Shown piece after piece: positions 35,926-46,805 of a DNA stretch of 64,000 nt. The translations under genes were made by a program, and so were the position numbers. Positions within the stretch are counted from its first letter, which is position 1. Each line of letters opens with the position of its first letter. The notes beneath the pieces were generated by a model. It searched no databases. It saw only the letters and a program-made list of their open reading frames with translations, and was not told the DNA's origin. This stretch comes from Steromphala cineraria (taxonomy: Eukaryota; Mollusca; Gastropoda; Trochida; Trochidae): contig OU744735.1 of the NCBI GenBank assembly GCA_916613615.1, positions 45,040,468 through 45,104,467 of the forward strand. The letters run 5' to 3'.

Positions 35926-37024
35926 AAGACACAAAATGCTGACTGATCAACATCACAAGTTTCATTGAGAATGGTTCTACAGGTTGACTTTTGCATTGAA
36001 CCTGAATTGACGACTGAACAGACAGGGAAACGACGATATTCTACAACATGACATACCTGTAAGATACAATGAACCATAAACATAGTTCTACTTGCTTTAC
36101 ATGTTTTTATTTACAATTCTGAGCCTTTCACACTGGTGAGCTAATAAAATGAAAGAAAACAATTAATATAATGATCTGTTTATCAATGTTTATTTACAGA
36201 TGGAATTAAGCAATCTATTACAGGCTTTACAGCAACACAAAAGTTGAAGAATAAATCTATATAGCTGCTGGTTCATAATTCTAATATCTGTTGACATTTT
36301 ACATATTTCTGTTTATTAAGGAGAATTGAATTGTGGGAACTACGATCACATACTTATAGTTAATGTCTGATCAAATACTATATCTATTTTGAAATTATTT
36401 TAAAATAATTATTTTGATTGTTGAATGTTTTAATATGATTTAAATAATAATGTCAATGCAAATATCATAATCTTTGATAATCTATTCAAGTTAAATCCAG
36501 TTAAATTGTAGAAATATTTAGATATTATTGAAAAGGTTCTATAACTAAAATAAAATCCTTGATCATTAAGCATGGTTAATAACATCTCAGAAATAAGACC
36601 TGAAAGATGAAACTTAAAGAAATCATCTTAATATTGCTTTCATTCTTCCATTTCACCTTGATATAAGTGTAAGACAACAGTGCTGTGTGGCAACCCTTTG
36701 GCTGTTTCCATTTGCTTTAGTCTTTACGCTATATAAATATTCATATTCATATTCATATAATATTATAATAATCAAAATAAGCCTACACTCGTCACAAAAT
36801 AAGAAAATCATTTCATTACCTTGATGATATCTTCTATATCAGTTACCAATGAACATTTCAGTGACATTCAATCGACTATTTCAGAAATACATTCTACCTT
36901 ATTGACCTTAGAGACATTGACTTAGCCATCAAAATTGACCACACTATATCAGAACAGCATTTTGAAACATGACATCACCCTAGTCATCAATCATACCCAT
37001 ACTAATGAAAAAGACATTATAAAT

Positions 37025-37030
37025 TTTATT
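37025..37030 (-). terminator. Polyadenylation signal of POLE3
   Basis: AATAAA on the minus strand, 166 bp past the POLE3 stop codon, with no better candidate between. Confidence 0.5.
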
Positions 37031-37195
37031 AAATCTCAACAAAGAACCCAAGAGTATTGACATTGAAATTTACATTGGCCAATAAATTAAAGCAGTCTTT
37101 TTGTCACTGATTTCAAGACCAGTGATATTTCCATCAGATTTAACTCTGCCCGTCTTAGAACCGTCATTGACCTCGAGATCTCTGACCAACACCAC

Positions 37196-40100
37196 CTAGC
37201 TCTCTTCCTCGTCATCATCAACAATTTCCTGGACATCATCGTCCTCACCACCCTCGCCCTCCTCCTCCTCCTTCCCTCCCTCACCACCCTCCTCCTCCTC
37301 CTCGCCGTCCTCCCCTCCCTCGGCCTCTGCCTCATCCTCCTCCCCGTTGATGGTGATCACGTCTCCCCCTCCCCCTTCTTCACCCTCCTCCATCGTTGTG
37401 TCTCCGTTCTTCTCTCCATCTGTCGATGTGTTGGCCTCCCGCTCCTTCTTCCTTCTCTCTGACGCTTCCTTCTTTCCCTTCAGTTCACTTCGGAAAGCTG
37501 TGCAACAACAAACAATGAATGATACATCCTCTGTTACCCGGGGTTGAATGGTCTGATGCTCTTCACCTTCTGGTCCTTTCTGACTTTTTACTTTTTTAAT
37601 TCAAACTCTCAGCTCATACGGTACTTTTACCTACCTCTCGACCTGAACTTTTAAAATATTTATTCAAATTCCCGAGCATATGTTATGGATAACACACGCA
37701 TACGAGGGTGTTATAGCTAACAGAGGCCTTTGCCCTAGGGACGACCCGAGTGCGCGTCAGCGCACGAGGGTCGTCCCGTAGGCAAAGGACTCTGTTTGCT
37801 ATAACACCCGAGGATGTGTGTGTTATCTATCTTATATACCGAATTAATCACTTATTTAACTTAAAAGCGCAAAAAATCAACAAATTAATTTAATTAAATT
37901 TGAGGAGAGCAGAATAGACGTCAATACTCAATGACCTATTACTAACCAATCCCATGTGGCCTAGTGGTACAGTCTTGGACTACAGTTTGAAAGGTTGTGG
38001 GTTCGAATCTCTTATGTTCTACTTTTTAAAATTTTACATTTAGAAATTTTACTTGAACGCTATAGCTAGAGGATTAGGTTGTTGCAAATTTCATATACCG
38101 AAAATATAATCACATTTCTAACATTTAAGGTGAACAGTGAAAATAAACTTTTAAAGTTTGAGGAGAGCAGAATAGATATCAACAGTCAATCCCTTCACAC
38201 TTACCAATCCTTTGTGGTCTAGTGGTATAATCTTGGACTACGAAGTGAGTGTCTCTGTGTTCGAATCCCCCATTTTCTGCCATGAAATGTTTTATCTTGG
38301 ACATTTTGCCAGAACGCTATAGCATAAGCATATGAAGGGCGTTATCATTTTTTTTTACCGAGATACACCACATCTCTGACGTATAAAGTGTACAGTAGAG
38401 CGCAATTTAATATCATCAAGTTCTAGGAGAGCAGCAAAGACCTCACAAAACAATTCCTTCATATTCACCAATCCTTTGTGGTCTAATGGTATAAGTCTTG
38501 GGCTACAGAGCGAAGGTTTGTGGGTTCGAATCCCTCGGTTTCGCTTCTGAAAATTTTTGAGATCGATTACCTTACCGGTCTTTGAAATTCTGAGGTGCGA
38601 AATGGAGGGCCTCATACTAAATAATAACCTCCTTGGATGTTATTATTTCGTATAAGGCCCTCCCAGCAGGGTGTTATACAGTGCAAGGCCCTCCCGGCGG
38701 GGTGTTATACAGTCTAAGGCCCTCTCAATTCCATTCCGACGGATGTTCTCCCGAACAAAAACTCGCTTCAAATAGTGTTAAATGGGCCTTGAGGTATATA
38801 AGTTTGTTTAATCATCCTTATTCACACCCATCTTCAATCTGTAGGCTGCTCATCGGAATTTCTTAATAACAATTAAGGCTCAAGAGCTGGTAGATTAAGA
38901 TCAAATTACAATTCAAGAAATGTGTATGATCAGAGAAGCTGTTACCTTCATGTGACTGTTGCAGCGGGGTAACAAACTGTTCAAATTCCATCTCCTCCAT
39001 TGCCTCTATCACGTCCTGGGCTGCAATCGTCTTCCTCTTGCCCTTCATGGCAAAGTTGTTGGAGCTGAAAGCAGGATGGTATAACATGGAGGATAGAGAT
39101 ACATAAGTTCCTTTATTACCCATATGGTTGTCTCAGGGAACGAACGTTACGCTAACTCCACTAATCTGTACCCTGGGCTCAGAAGCTGGTTTCGTTCGCG
39201 CGGCCCGACTTGGGATATAGCCAATCAAATCATTTTCTCTTTGAAATTTTAGCGATAAGGTGGCGAGAAAATGATCTGATTGGCTCATCCCAAGTCGGGC
39301 CGCGCGAACGAAACCATTTTATGAGCCCAGGGTACAGATTAATGGAGTTAGCGTAACGTTCGTACCCTTAGACAGAATGATAACATGGGGGATAGAGATA
39401 CATAAGTTCCTTTCCTACCCATATGGTTGAAAATAAGTGGTGACATATTTTCAATATGACCACAAGTGCACATATCACTTTTGCCTTGCAACGACTGTTG
39501 TAGCGCGAGTTCCCGTTTTTATTCGCCTGTGAGGTCATATCACCATTGTCCGTGACGTCACTGTAGCTGGCCGTCGCAAGGGAAGCGGCCCGTTTCTTGG
39601 ATGTTTTTCTCAGATGGTAAAATGGAAAAGAATTGGTAATAAAGAAATTATCACCCTCGGAAGTGTGTCATATGACTTTAATGAAACTCATGCAAATTAA
39701 TTTGTGTATAACCCGAGCGAGAGGGAATACAAAAATTCACATTTGTTTCGTAAAAGTCATATGACACACTTTCTCGGGTGATAATCTGGCGAGTACAGTG
39801 ATAAGACTAATGTCGTCCCCTGTACGAAGTCTAGCACAGTGCCTTCAAGACTTACTCACCATGATGTAGCATACAGAACAAACACGCTGGCAGCTTTAGA
39901 TATGGCGAGTCGAGCTTCTTTACCAACGTTCACGCCGTCTGGAATCTTGAACAAAACAAGGATATTATAACCAACACTTTGTATCTTGTTTGTTCTTTCC
40001 CAACGTTCACAATGTCTGGAATCTTGAACAAAACAAGGATATTATAACCAACACTTTGTATCTTGTTTCTTCTTGTCTCTCAATAAGTGAAATGATATTA

Positions 40101-42949
40101 TTTGTAGTGAAAACAGTGACAGATAAGAGGGGTTAAGGAGTATAATAAACTAACCATAAAAAGAAAACACTTGAATATTTCAATAAGTGATCCTTTGAAA
40201 ATTCTGGATCTACAACTAGTTGACATCGCTCTTTCCCGATCCCATTCATTACAATTATAATTATCAAGCAAGTCATTTATGACCTAATGAAATTTGACCA
40301 AATGATGTAACACACATCATAAGAGTTTATGGGTATCAATACATTGATGGAGTGTGAAAATGAGATTTATAAAATTATATACTACGGTATATATATTATG
40401 GTCTACTTGTAAACTTCTAAATGCCCATCAAGAACTTGATCCCTAAAATTGTGCACTTTTTGAATAGCCATAACAGGAACAAGGAAACAACAAATTTGGT
40501 TATTTTACTCGTTTGTAAGAAAATTGTCTACTATTAAAGAAGATACCTTGACAATGAGTCAAATGTCCCCTCCGCAATCAATAAAATTCTTGAACTACAC
40601 ATAAGAAAATCTGTGGATCAGCTTGATACCCAATTCATAAGATTCCAAATAGTCGGAACAAAGGCAATAACTAAGTAAAAATAGAGCCATTGGCTCTGTA
40701 GCTCATCAGGCTTCATCATCAACTATGATGTAGAGTGTGGCCAATGTGATTCCCCCTTTGTAGAGGCCACAGGGTCATCAATCATAAAATTAAGTATATA
40801 GCGGTGTATAAAATAGATTGAAAATCAAGCCTGTCCTGAAAATTCATTGGTCAATTCCTTTGGGAAATTTAAGAAAAAAATTGAAAAGTTACCAGTCCTG
40901 ACCAAAAGGTTACCAGTCCTGGCAAAAAGTAGCCAGTTCAAGGACTGGCTGACGGGCAATATTTTAAACACTGTATATAGGCGACAAGTTTCAGTTTTCT
41001 AGGCCTTATACTTCAGAAGATGAAAATAGATTTGAAGGACGTTCCTGTTGCCTTTATGATTATTATAAAGCTACAATTCATCATCCTCACTAGTCAAGGA
41101 GTCTGTACACAAAGTTTCAGCTTTCTAGGCCTCATGGTTCTGGAGAAGAAGATGAAAATAGGTTTTTAGGGCGTGGCATATGTGGCCCTTATTAGGGGTC
41201 ACAGGGCCACCAAAGCTACCATTTATAATCCTCACTAGCCAAGGAGTCTGTACACAAAGTTTCAGCTTTCTAGGCCTTATGGTTCTGGAGAAGAAGACAA
41301 AATTCCACAAAGTTTATGGACGGACGGACGGACGCCGAACACCATGCCATGCCATAAGCCCATCGGGCCTTACAGGCCAGATGAGCTAAAAATCAATTGC
41401 ACTGTTTTGATTTTCGAAATCCATCAAAGTATCGATCCCTGAAGACACACACTAAATTTGGTTATCCTATCTAAATTGGTCTGAGATAAGTTGTCCCCTT
41501 TGACGACACTCTAAAACAGTCCAAAAACATGGAACATGGGCAATAACTCCGTCAAAAATAATGGCAGGGTTCTGAATTTTGAACCCTATCAAGGTATTGA
41601 TAACCTGAAAACACAAAATTCAGATATCTCATAGTAAATAGTTTTTGAGAAAAGTTGTCCCCTTATACTTGGACGAATGGACGCACGGACAAACGGACAG
41701 AGCCCAAACATATATCCCCCTCCCACTTCGTGGCAAGGGATAAAAATACAGCATACCTGGCATAAAGAACATTCACATTTGTCGTACACCTTTAAAGGGG
41801 CAGTAACCCATTTTTAGGGGGAATATAAGATGATGTCAGGAATATGAACATTAATGGTTCCCAATTGAAAAACAATGTTTTTAAACTAAATGGAGCAGTA
41901 ATAATTCAACTTTATTATCCATATGTGATGAAATAAGTCATGACATAAAAAAACATATGTTGCACATGTGTGATAAACCCTAGCGGTAATTCCAATGGTC
42001 AGTTTAGAAGACCATGTGACATCGGAATGTGGGACTTCTTTACGAGCTACCCAACCTTTTGCTTTAGCGCGGCCGAGTGCTTCCGGGTAGCATTAAAAAA
42101 GCGTGCAGCACCAGCAAAGTCGTGTACACTGACATAGCAGACGGGTGAATCAGTGCAAACGTGTCATTTCATCTGCCTAACTGTGACCCTAAAGACATGA
42201 TTTTAAATTAAGAAGCATGTAAATTCTACTTAACTTGATATGTGATTATATTTAAATTGATAGATAGCATCAAAATAGTAATATTTCCATTTCAGTATTG
42301 CTGTTTGAAACTGGCGCTACGCAATAAATCTTTTAACTGTGTTAACCCTGATCGAATTACAGATGTATCCATACGCGCTGACCTGATTGGTTTCAGTATT
42401 GACGATGTTTTGAAAATTCTAATATTCCGAATTCTGGCTTTCATACATTATTGATAATAAAAAAATTAACACACTCGCGAGATGTCATATTGTTTTTACA
42501 AAACTTGTGCCTGTAAAAAGATATTTCACTCGCTCTCGCTCGGGGAAAATATCATTTTACAGTCACTCGTGTTGTAAAAACAATATGACATCTCTGCTTG
42601 GGTATTAATCTCTATATATAACACTAGGATTAGCCATGCGACTCCTTTTTCTAACACAAAATGAATTAAAGGTGTTCACACATAAGTCGCCAGTGGATTG
42701 TATGTGAATCTTCATACTTTATCCTCTGACTATGGATGATTGGTTTGTGTAATGAGATTTTTGTCACTGTCAAAATAATGCATTTAGCATTAACTAACAC
42801 TTATCAGTGAAAAATTAAAAATATAAGATGATCAAAAAACGTGCTACTGCCCTTTAACACAAGACTAGTACCCTGTAACTCACCGCATCCTTGATGATTC
42901 TGGCCACAACTGCATTGGGTAAATTGAGATCTTCAGGACGTTCTGCCAT
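37196..42949 (-). CDS. POLE3: DNA polymerase epsilon subunit 3 / CHRAC17 histone-fold protein
   Basis: Four exons on the minus strand: 42949-42884, 39945-39860, 39064-38946 and 37497-37196, with GT-AG borders and phases 0, 2 and 1. The 190-residue product begins [20 protein letters not shown]. It continues [36 protein letters not shown] and [20 protein letters not shown], the H2B-like histone fold of POLE3/Dpb4. In this family the protein pairs with POLE4 in DNA polymerase epsilon and with CHRAC15 in the CHRAC chromatin remodeller. After a Lys-rich linker, the last 60 or so residues are almost all Glu, Asp and Gly. Human POLE3 is about 147 aa, so the tail is longer here. It is convergent with the LRAT-like gene. 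Intron 1 holds interspersed repeats and a MITE ending about 20 bp from the exon 1 donor; intron 2 holds two palindromes. Confidence 0.96.
37688..37827. repeat. 140-bp near-perfect hairpin with four co-oriented CGAG
   Basis: Arms of about 68 bp surround a GTCA loop. CGAG at 37747-37750 faces CGAG at 37765-37768, and CGAG at 37703-37706 faces CGAG at 37809-37812. Both pairs are exactly symmetric about the same centre (each pair sums to 75515). All four read the same way, giving tandem G-A mismatches in an otherwise well-paired stem. It lies in intron 3 of POLE3. Confidence 0.9.
37902..38560 (+). repeat. Three tandem tRNA-like units of about 260 bp
   Basis: Units start near 37902, 38159 and 38425 with GAGGAGAGCAG-type sequence. 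Each carries an A-box-like GTGG(C/T)CTA(G/A)TGGTA and a B box (GGGTTCGAATCT at 37999; GTGTTCGAATCC at 38257; GGTTCGAATCC at 38523). Acceptor and anticodon stems pair poorly, so these look like a tandemly amplified tRNA-derived element or pseudo-tRNAs. They lie in intron 3 of POLE3 on the strand opposite to it. Confidence 0.7.
39129..39374. repeat. 246-bp near-perfect palindrome
   Basis: Arms of about 110 bp run from TGTCTCAGGGAACGAACG to the matching CGTACCCTTAGACA and include GCGCGGCCCGACTTGGG and complement. The loop is about 20 nt. Direct repeats (GATAACATGG(A/G)GGATAGAG) lie on both sides at about 39081 and 39379. It sits in POLE3 intron 2 and is absent, except for about 20 nt, from the paralogous fragment at 11.7 kb. 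Confidence 0.92.
39647..39785. repeat. Foldback with co-oriented CTCG
   Basis: Arms ATTATCACCC and AAGTGTGTCATATGACTTT with complements are centred on the same point. CTCG at 39656-39659 faces CTCG at 39773-39776 (exactly symmetric, sum 79432). The loop carries CCCGAGCGAGAGGG. It lies in POLE3 intron 2. Confidence 0.85.
40680..41395 (+). repeat. Long interspersed repeat (bivalve-type)
   Basis: It begins GGCTCTGTAGCTCATCAGG. Internally there are two tandem copies of AAGGAGTCTGTACACAAAG ... TTTCTAGGCC. It ends GGACGGACGGACGGACG ... CAGGCCAGATGAGCTAAAA. Other copies: 45265-45480 (5' part), 53235-53407 (3' part), and minus-oriented at 53610-53870 and 25420-25690. It fills part of POLE3 intron 1. 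No open reading frame of a retroelement is seen. Confidence 0.75.
41400..41715 (+). repeat. Interspersed repeat body
   Basis: ATCGATCCCTGAAGACACAC and GTATTGATAACCTGAAAACAC half-units end in GGACGCACGGACAAACGG. It is homologous to 35602-35880. Confidence 0.65.
41792..42857. mobile_element. TTAA-flanked MITE, copy 2, with a nested insertion
   Basis: The ends match the MITE at 17.6 kb and 55.1 kb (TTAAAGGGGCAGTA ... GTGCTACTGCCCTTTAA). It is 1066 bp instead of about 370 because roughly 700 bp (about 41935-42635) was inserted between AATTCA and TAGCCATGCG. The insert includes the CTCG hairpin at 42472-42602. The element ends 20 bp inside POLE3 intron 1 from the exon 1 donor. Confidence 0.75.
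42472..42602. repeat. Foldback with co-oriented CTCG pairs
   Basis: The arms TGTCATATTGTTTTTACAA and complement are centred at sum 85073. CTCG at 42566-42569 faces CTTG at 42504-42507 (exactly symmetric; a CpG-decayed CTCG). CTCG at 42529-42532 faces CTCG at 42539-42542. The stem also has GATATT/AATATC inner arms. Confidence 0.85.
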
Positions 42950-43163
42950 CTTTCAGGGTTTCAAATGTCAACTGAAAGGTATATTGTTTCAAATAGTGAA
43001 TTGGTAAATTGTTGTTAAGCACTGATTTGGCATTATTTCAGCCATTAGCAGCTTTCAACCTATTGAGGTGAGTCATCAGCCATTATGTGAAATGATGCTC
43101 TTGATGGCACATCTTGAGCAATAATAACTTTGAATAAATGCTTAATTAAGAAGTTTTACATGT

Positions 43164-44387
43164 GAAGACCTCGGGGGAAGATAGTCATAACCCACACTTT
43201 GTGATTTTTGGATATTTTTGTTTCTAGTGGGTTGCAAGATCAGACAGCATATTCTGAAATATGATTATCTCCCTTATCTCGACCAGTTTGACTTCTGCAT
43301 CATCTGCCTAAATATTATAACCCTCTTTCCACGAGACCAATTTCACAAGAATGTGATAACCCACAAATACATGGCTCACAGGGGAAAAGGTTTTAGAGGT
43401 ATTCTCTTAAATTTCGGAAGCCAATAGCAGCACAGTGGAACTCACAATTGCGCAAAATAACACAGAAAACGTATGAAGCAATTAAAATTCGTCAAATTTA
43501 ATTTTATTTAATGTGTGTTTTGTGGTTTATAACTTTCTTTCCGAAATACCTATTTCACAAGACATGACAACCCAAATGTCCCATATCATTAAAACAATTA
43601 ATATTTTCAACGACTGGTGAATAAAAAATATATGTTAGTTAACTTATAAAACCTATGTTAATGTATGGTTCGTTTTATACAACTCGAACTCTTAAAAAGA
43701 ATTCACCTTGAATGGGTTGTCACATTTTTCGTGAAATACAAATAGGACATATTGTGGGTTATCATACTTCTTAAAAAATTAAAAATGTAAACTGAAGGAA
43801 GTAAATGAAGATTTTTTTTTGTGAATATTAACATAAATTAACAAATTTATTTCTAATGTTTTAAAAGGTAACACTGATAAAACTAACTGAAGAAATAAGT
43901 GTAAAAAGTCTGTATTTTTAAACTAAAAAACTCAACAAACAGGAATATTTTAAAATTATGTCGAGGTTAGGGTTGTTAATTTTGAACTGCTACCCTTTAC
44001 AATTTTGTTTTGAATAAAATTTATGTTTCAAAAAAGGTCTAGATCAGATAAATTACAATTTTTGTTTTGTCAGTGCTGTTTTCTGTTTTTGACAAAGTAA
44101 TTTTGACGATTTTAGGAAGACAATGATATCCCAATTTCAGTTAAAACGTTACAACCCACTCAAAAATGACAGGTGTTGTAAATTCAAATAACTATAAAAC
44201 AATTTATTATAGATATATTCACCCCAATATTTATAATTAACTAATTGAATAGTACAGCCATAAGATAAAAACAAACATTTTTAAGTAGAATGTAATGAGG
44301 ATTTGTCAGCTGAAAACAAAACTTTAAAATGCGATTATCTCAAAATGTCAAAATTGTGGGTTATGACAATCTTCCCCCGGGGTCTTC
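43164..44387. mobile_element. Non-autonomous DNA transposon, 1224 bp
   Basis: Inverted ends GAAGACC(T/C)CGGGGGAAGAT then (A/T)GTCATAACCCACA run about 34 bp with two mismatches. They are flanked by ATGT on both sides (43160-43163 and 44388-44391), a likely 4-bp target-site duplication. TAACCCACA-type motifs repeat inside in both orientations (43357, 43566, 43713, 43753, 44151). No transposase frame is present. Four-base duplications occur in, for example, Sola and Ginger elements; the superfamily cannot be fixed here. Confidence 0.8.
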
Positions 44388-45264
44388 ATGTATACATAAA
44401 ATACTTCCATGGCGGATTAACATACCTAGTGTCTTAACACCTTCAACATACATTCAGCCAGCTTACACATTCAACCAACCAAGTCAACCAGCAAAACGAT
44501 CAACAAGCATACAGTCAACCACTCAATTGCACAGTGAACCAAACAGTCAACCAGCTTACGTAACATTGATTTCCAATTTGATAATTTGTGTATCAACTGT
44601 AAAATACAGGTTGTGCAGGAACAATTACACATAGCGGTATTGTTTTCACAAAATTAACCGACATTCACTCTATTCCATCTGCAAAAGTATTAATTATAAG
44701 TGATCAAATCTCCATGATTGAACCAAAACGCATGAATTAATATCCTTCCCTTCAATTTGCACTGCTATTTAGCAGTAAGACTTATTTAAGAATATTTCAA
44801 ACGTACTATCAATGGATACGATGTATTGTGAACCTTGTGTGAAATCTTACACCTGTGTTGGAACTTTCTTAAAATTTCTACATGATAATTTGTTTTCAAC
44901 ATAATAGAATGAAAACGTAACTGCCTATTGACGTACTATGGTTGAGTAAGATCTGATAGCTAAAGTCATGGGCGTTGTGAAAACTGTATACAAACGTCAC
45001 GTTGATTACCCACTGAAATACGTCTTAATACGAGCTTAAAAGGGTCAAAGTACGACATTCCGTTCGAGGTACAACGTCCTGGACAACCCTTCCGTTTTAA
45101 GTAAGTCCCAATCCCTCTAAAAGTTTGTAAACAGTTGTCCCTAGGACCATTCCGTTCTCTCTCGTTTTGAGCCCGTTTAATGAGAACTAATACAAACGGG
45201 TTTGGTGTGACTGGGGTATAAATCTGTCACACACAAAAGTTAGCAAATGCATTCATAAACATAA

Positions 45265-45480
45265 AAAATAGTGTCATTGGCTCTGTAGCTCATCAGGCTT
45301 CATTATAAATTATGCTGTAGAGTGTGGCAATGTGATTCCCCCTTTGTAGGGGCCACAGGGTCACCAATAATAAAATTAAGTATATAGGCGACAAGTATCA
45401 GTTTTCTGGCCCTTATAATTCAGGAGAAAAGGATGAAAATAGATTTTAAGGACGTTCCTGTTGGCTTTATTATCATGTTT
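45265..45480 (+). repeat. Interspersed repeat, 5' part
   Basis: GGCTCTGTAGCTCATCAGG through AAGGACGTTCCTGTTGGC matches 40688-41056 with an internal deletion. Confidence 0.75.
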
Positions 45481-46370
45481 GTTTTAATACCCAAATGATA
45501 AACTCTTTCAGATCCATCAGTAAAAATTTGTGAAATACTCAGAAGCTTACTGCAGTGTACCTAGGCTATAAAGGCATCAGCTGATGGTGTAATCCTTACA
45601 ACTTCTGTTGAAATGATCAGTACTAAAATCCTAATAACATTTTTATTGAAAACTCGGATTTAAAACAACACAAAATAGGTCAGTCTTCTTAGCATACTTC
45701 TTATCTTCCTGAATATATAGCACAAGTCTTAGAGGTAAAGCTTCGAGATGATATTACATCATCATACGGATGAACATCATTCCTAAATGTTTGTTATAAT
45801 AATAAATATGTACCCATTTGCCCAGTTCCTTTTCAATTGGTTGATTTCCGCGCATGCGCGACACGAACCAGATGGGTGAGTAGCTAGTTGTAACGTAAGG
45901 ACTTAGAGGACGATAACATTACAGCTAGTTTCCTCAAAGTTACATGTTTTAGCAGTAACCATGAAAAGCAAAGTTTAAATATTTCATTCGGCCCAATTGC
46001 ACAAACCCCGTCACCGATACAATGGATCAAAATGGTGTAAAAACCTGTAATTTCCTTGATGTCCTTGAACTTTTCCTGAATGTTTGACAGTTGATTTGTG
46101 ATGCATGACACTTGGCTGTAAATAAAAGGCTTCTGAGAGCATGGTTCAGTTTTCAAACGGCCGCTGATATGTTATAGTCTAACTCGGTAGTGAGGCGAAA
46201 CTTTTGTCGAGTAGTATATTGTGATTTGCTAACTCGTAACTATCTTCCTATAAGTGTTTACCTTTTACCTTTTTTGATTATTTTAGTTGAATGTGATATG
46301 CAGTGAGCTCCATCCGCGTAGGTTGGTTATATAGAGAATACTAAACGACGTCCCGTTTCATAACATATTT

Positions 46371-46432
46371 ATGAAACGAGTGAATGAGTTGGTATTTAAC
46401 GAGTGAAACCTATACCATTCACGAGTTATAGT
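46371..46432. repeat. Foldback with co-oriented CGAG
   Basis: TGAAACGAGTGAATGAGTTGG and TACCATTCACGAGTTATAG form opposed arms. CGAG at 46377-46380 faces CGAG at 46422-46425, displaced five bases from exact symmetry by extra bases in the left arm. A further CGAG lies in the loop (46400-46403). Confidence 0.7.
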
Positions 46433-46739
46433 ATTTTATTTATTAATTGCTTAATGACATCGTAAAAAAACAAAGAAAGTCGCCAACATGACTGTCGCGG
46501 CCGGCCCGCTGACATTATGACGTCATACTTAACAATAGTGATGTCATCATTACGTCACGTCATTCGGTCAGCGCGCGATGTTATTACACAATGTGTAATA
46601 ACATTGTAGATTTATTAAACAGCGATATCTTCAACGGGAGATTAATAAAAGATTGTAAACAAACGCAAACAATTTGACTTGAAACATTTGCATTTTTAAT
46701 CCAACTGGAAAGTTAAGATTATGAACAAAGAAAGTTTGT

Positions 46740-46805
46740 TTCGAACCAGGGACCTCTATGTTGTCAAGCAGCGCCTTACCTGTTGAGCTACCTAGGATCC
46801 ATGCC
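46740..46805 (-). repeat. tRNA-like SINE head, minus strand
   Basis: On the minus strand an A-box-like TAGCTCAACAGGTAAGGCG is followed by TTGACAAC and the B-box-like GGTTCGAAAC. It shares the TTGACAAC-to-B-box portion with the sequence at 13770-13846. Stems do not form a full cloverleaf. Confidence 0.6.

Noticed and set aside
38469..38545. Functional tRNA genes at the A/B-box sequences (also 13770, 37957, 38213, 46740)
   Set aside because: B boxes are good, but acceptor and anticodon stems do not pair, so they are better explained as tRNA-derived repeats.
44329..44634. 101-residue frame rich in Gln, Pro and Ser
   Set aside because: It starts inside the transposon end and runs into a CAACCAACC low-complexity stretch.
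45884..46156. Minus-strand 90-residue frame with an exon-like core (QVSCITNQLSNIQEKFKDIK)
   Set aside because: The core has an acceptor-like TTTACAG before it but only a weak GTTTTT donor, and no partner exon or family was recognised. Worth a translated search but not supported as a gene.
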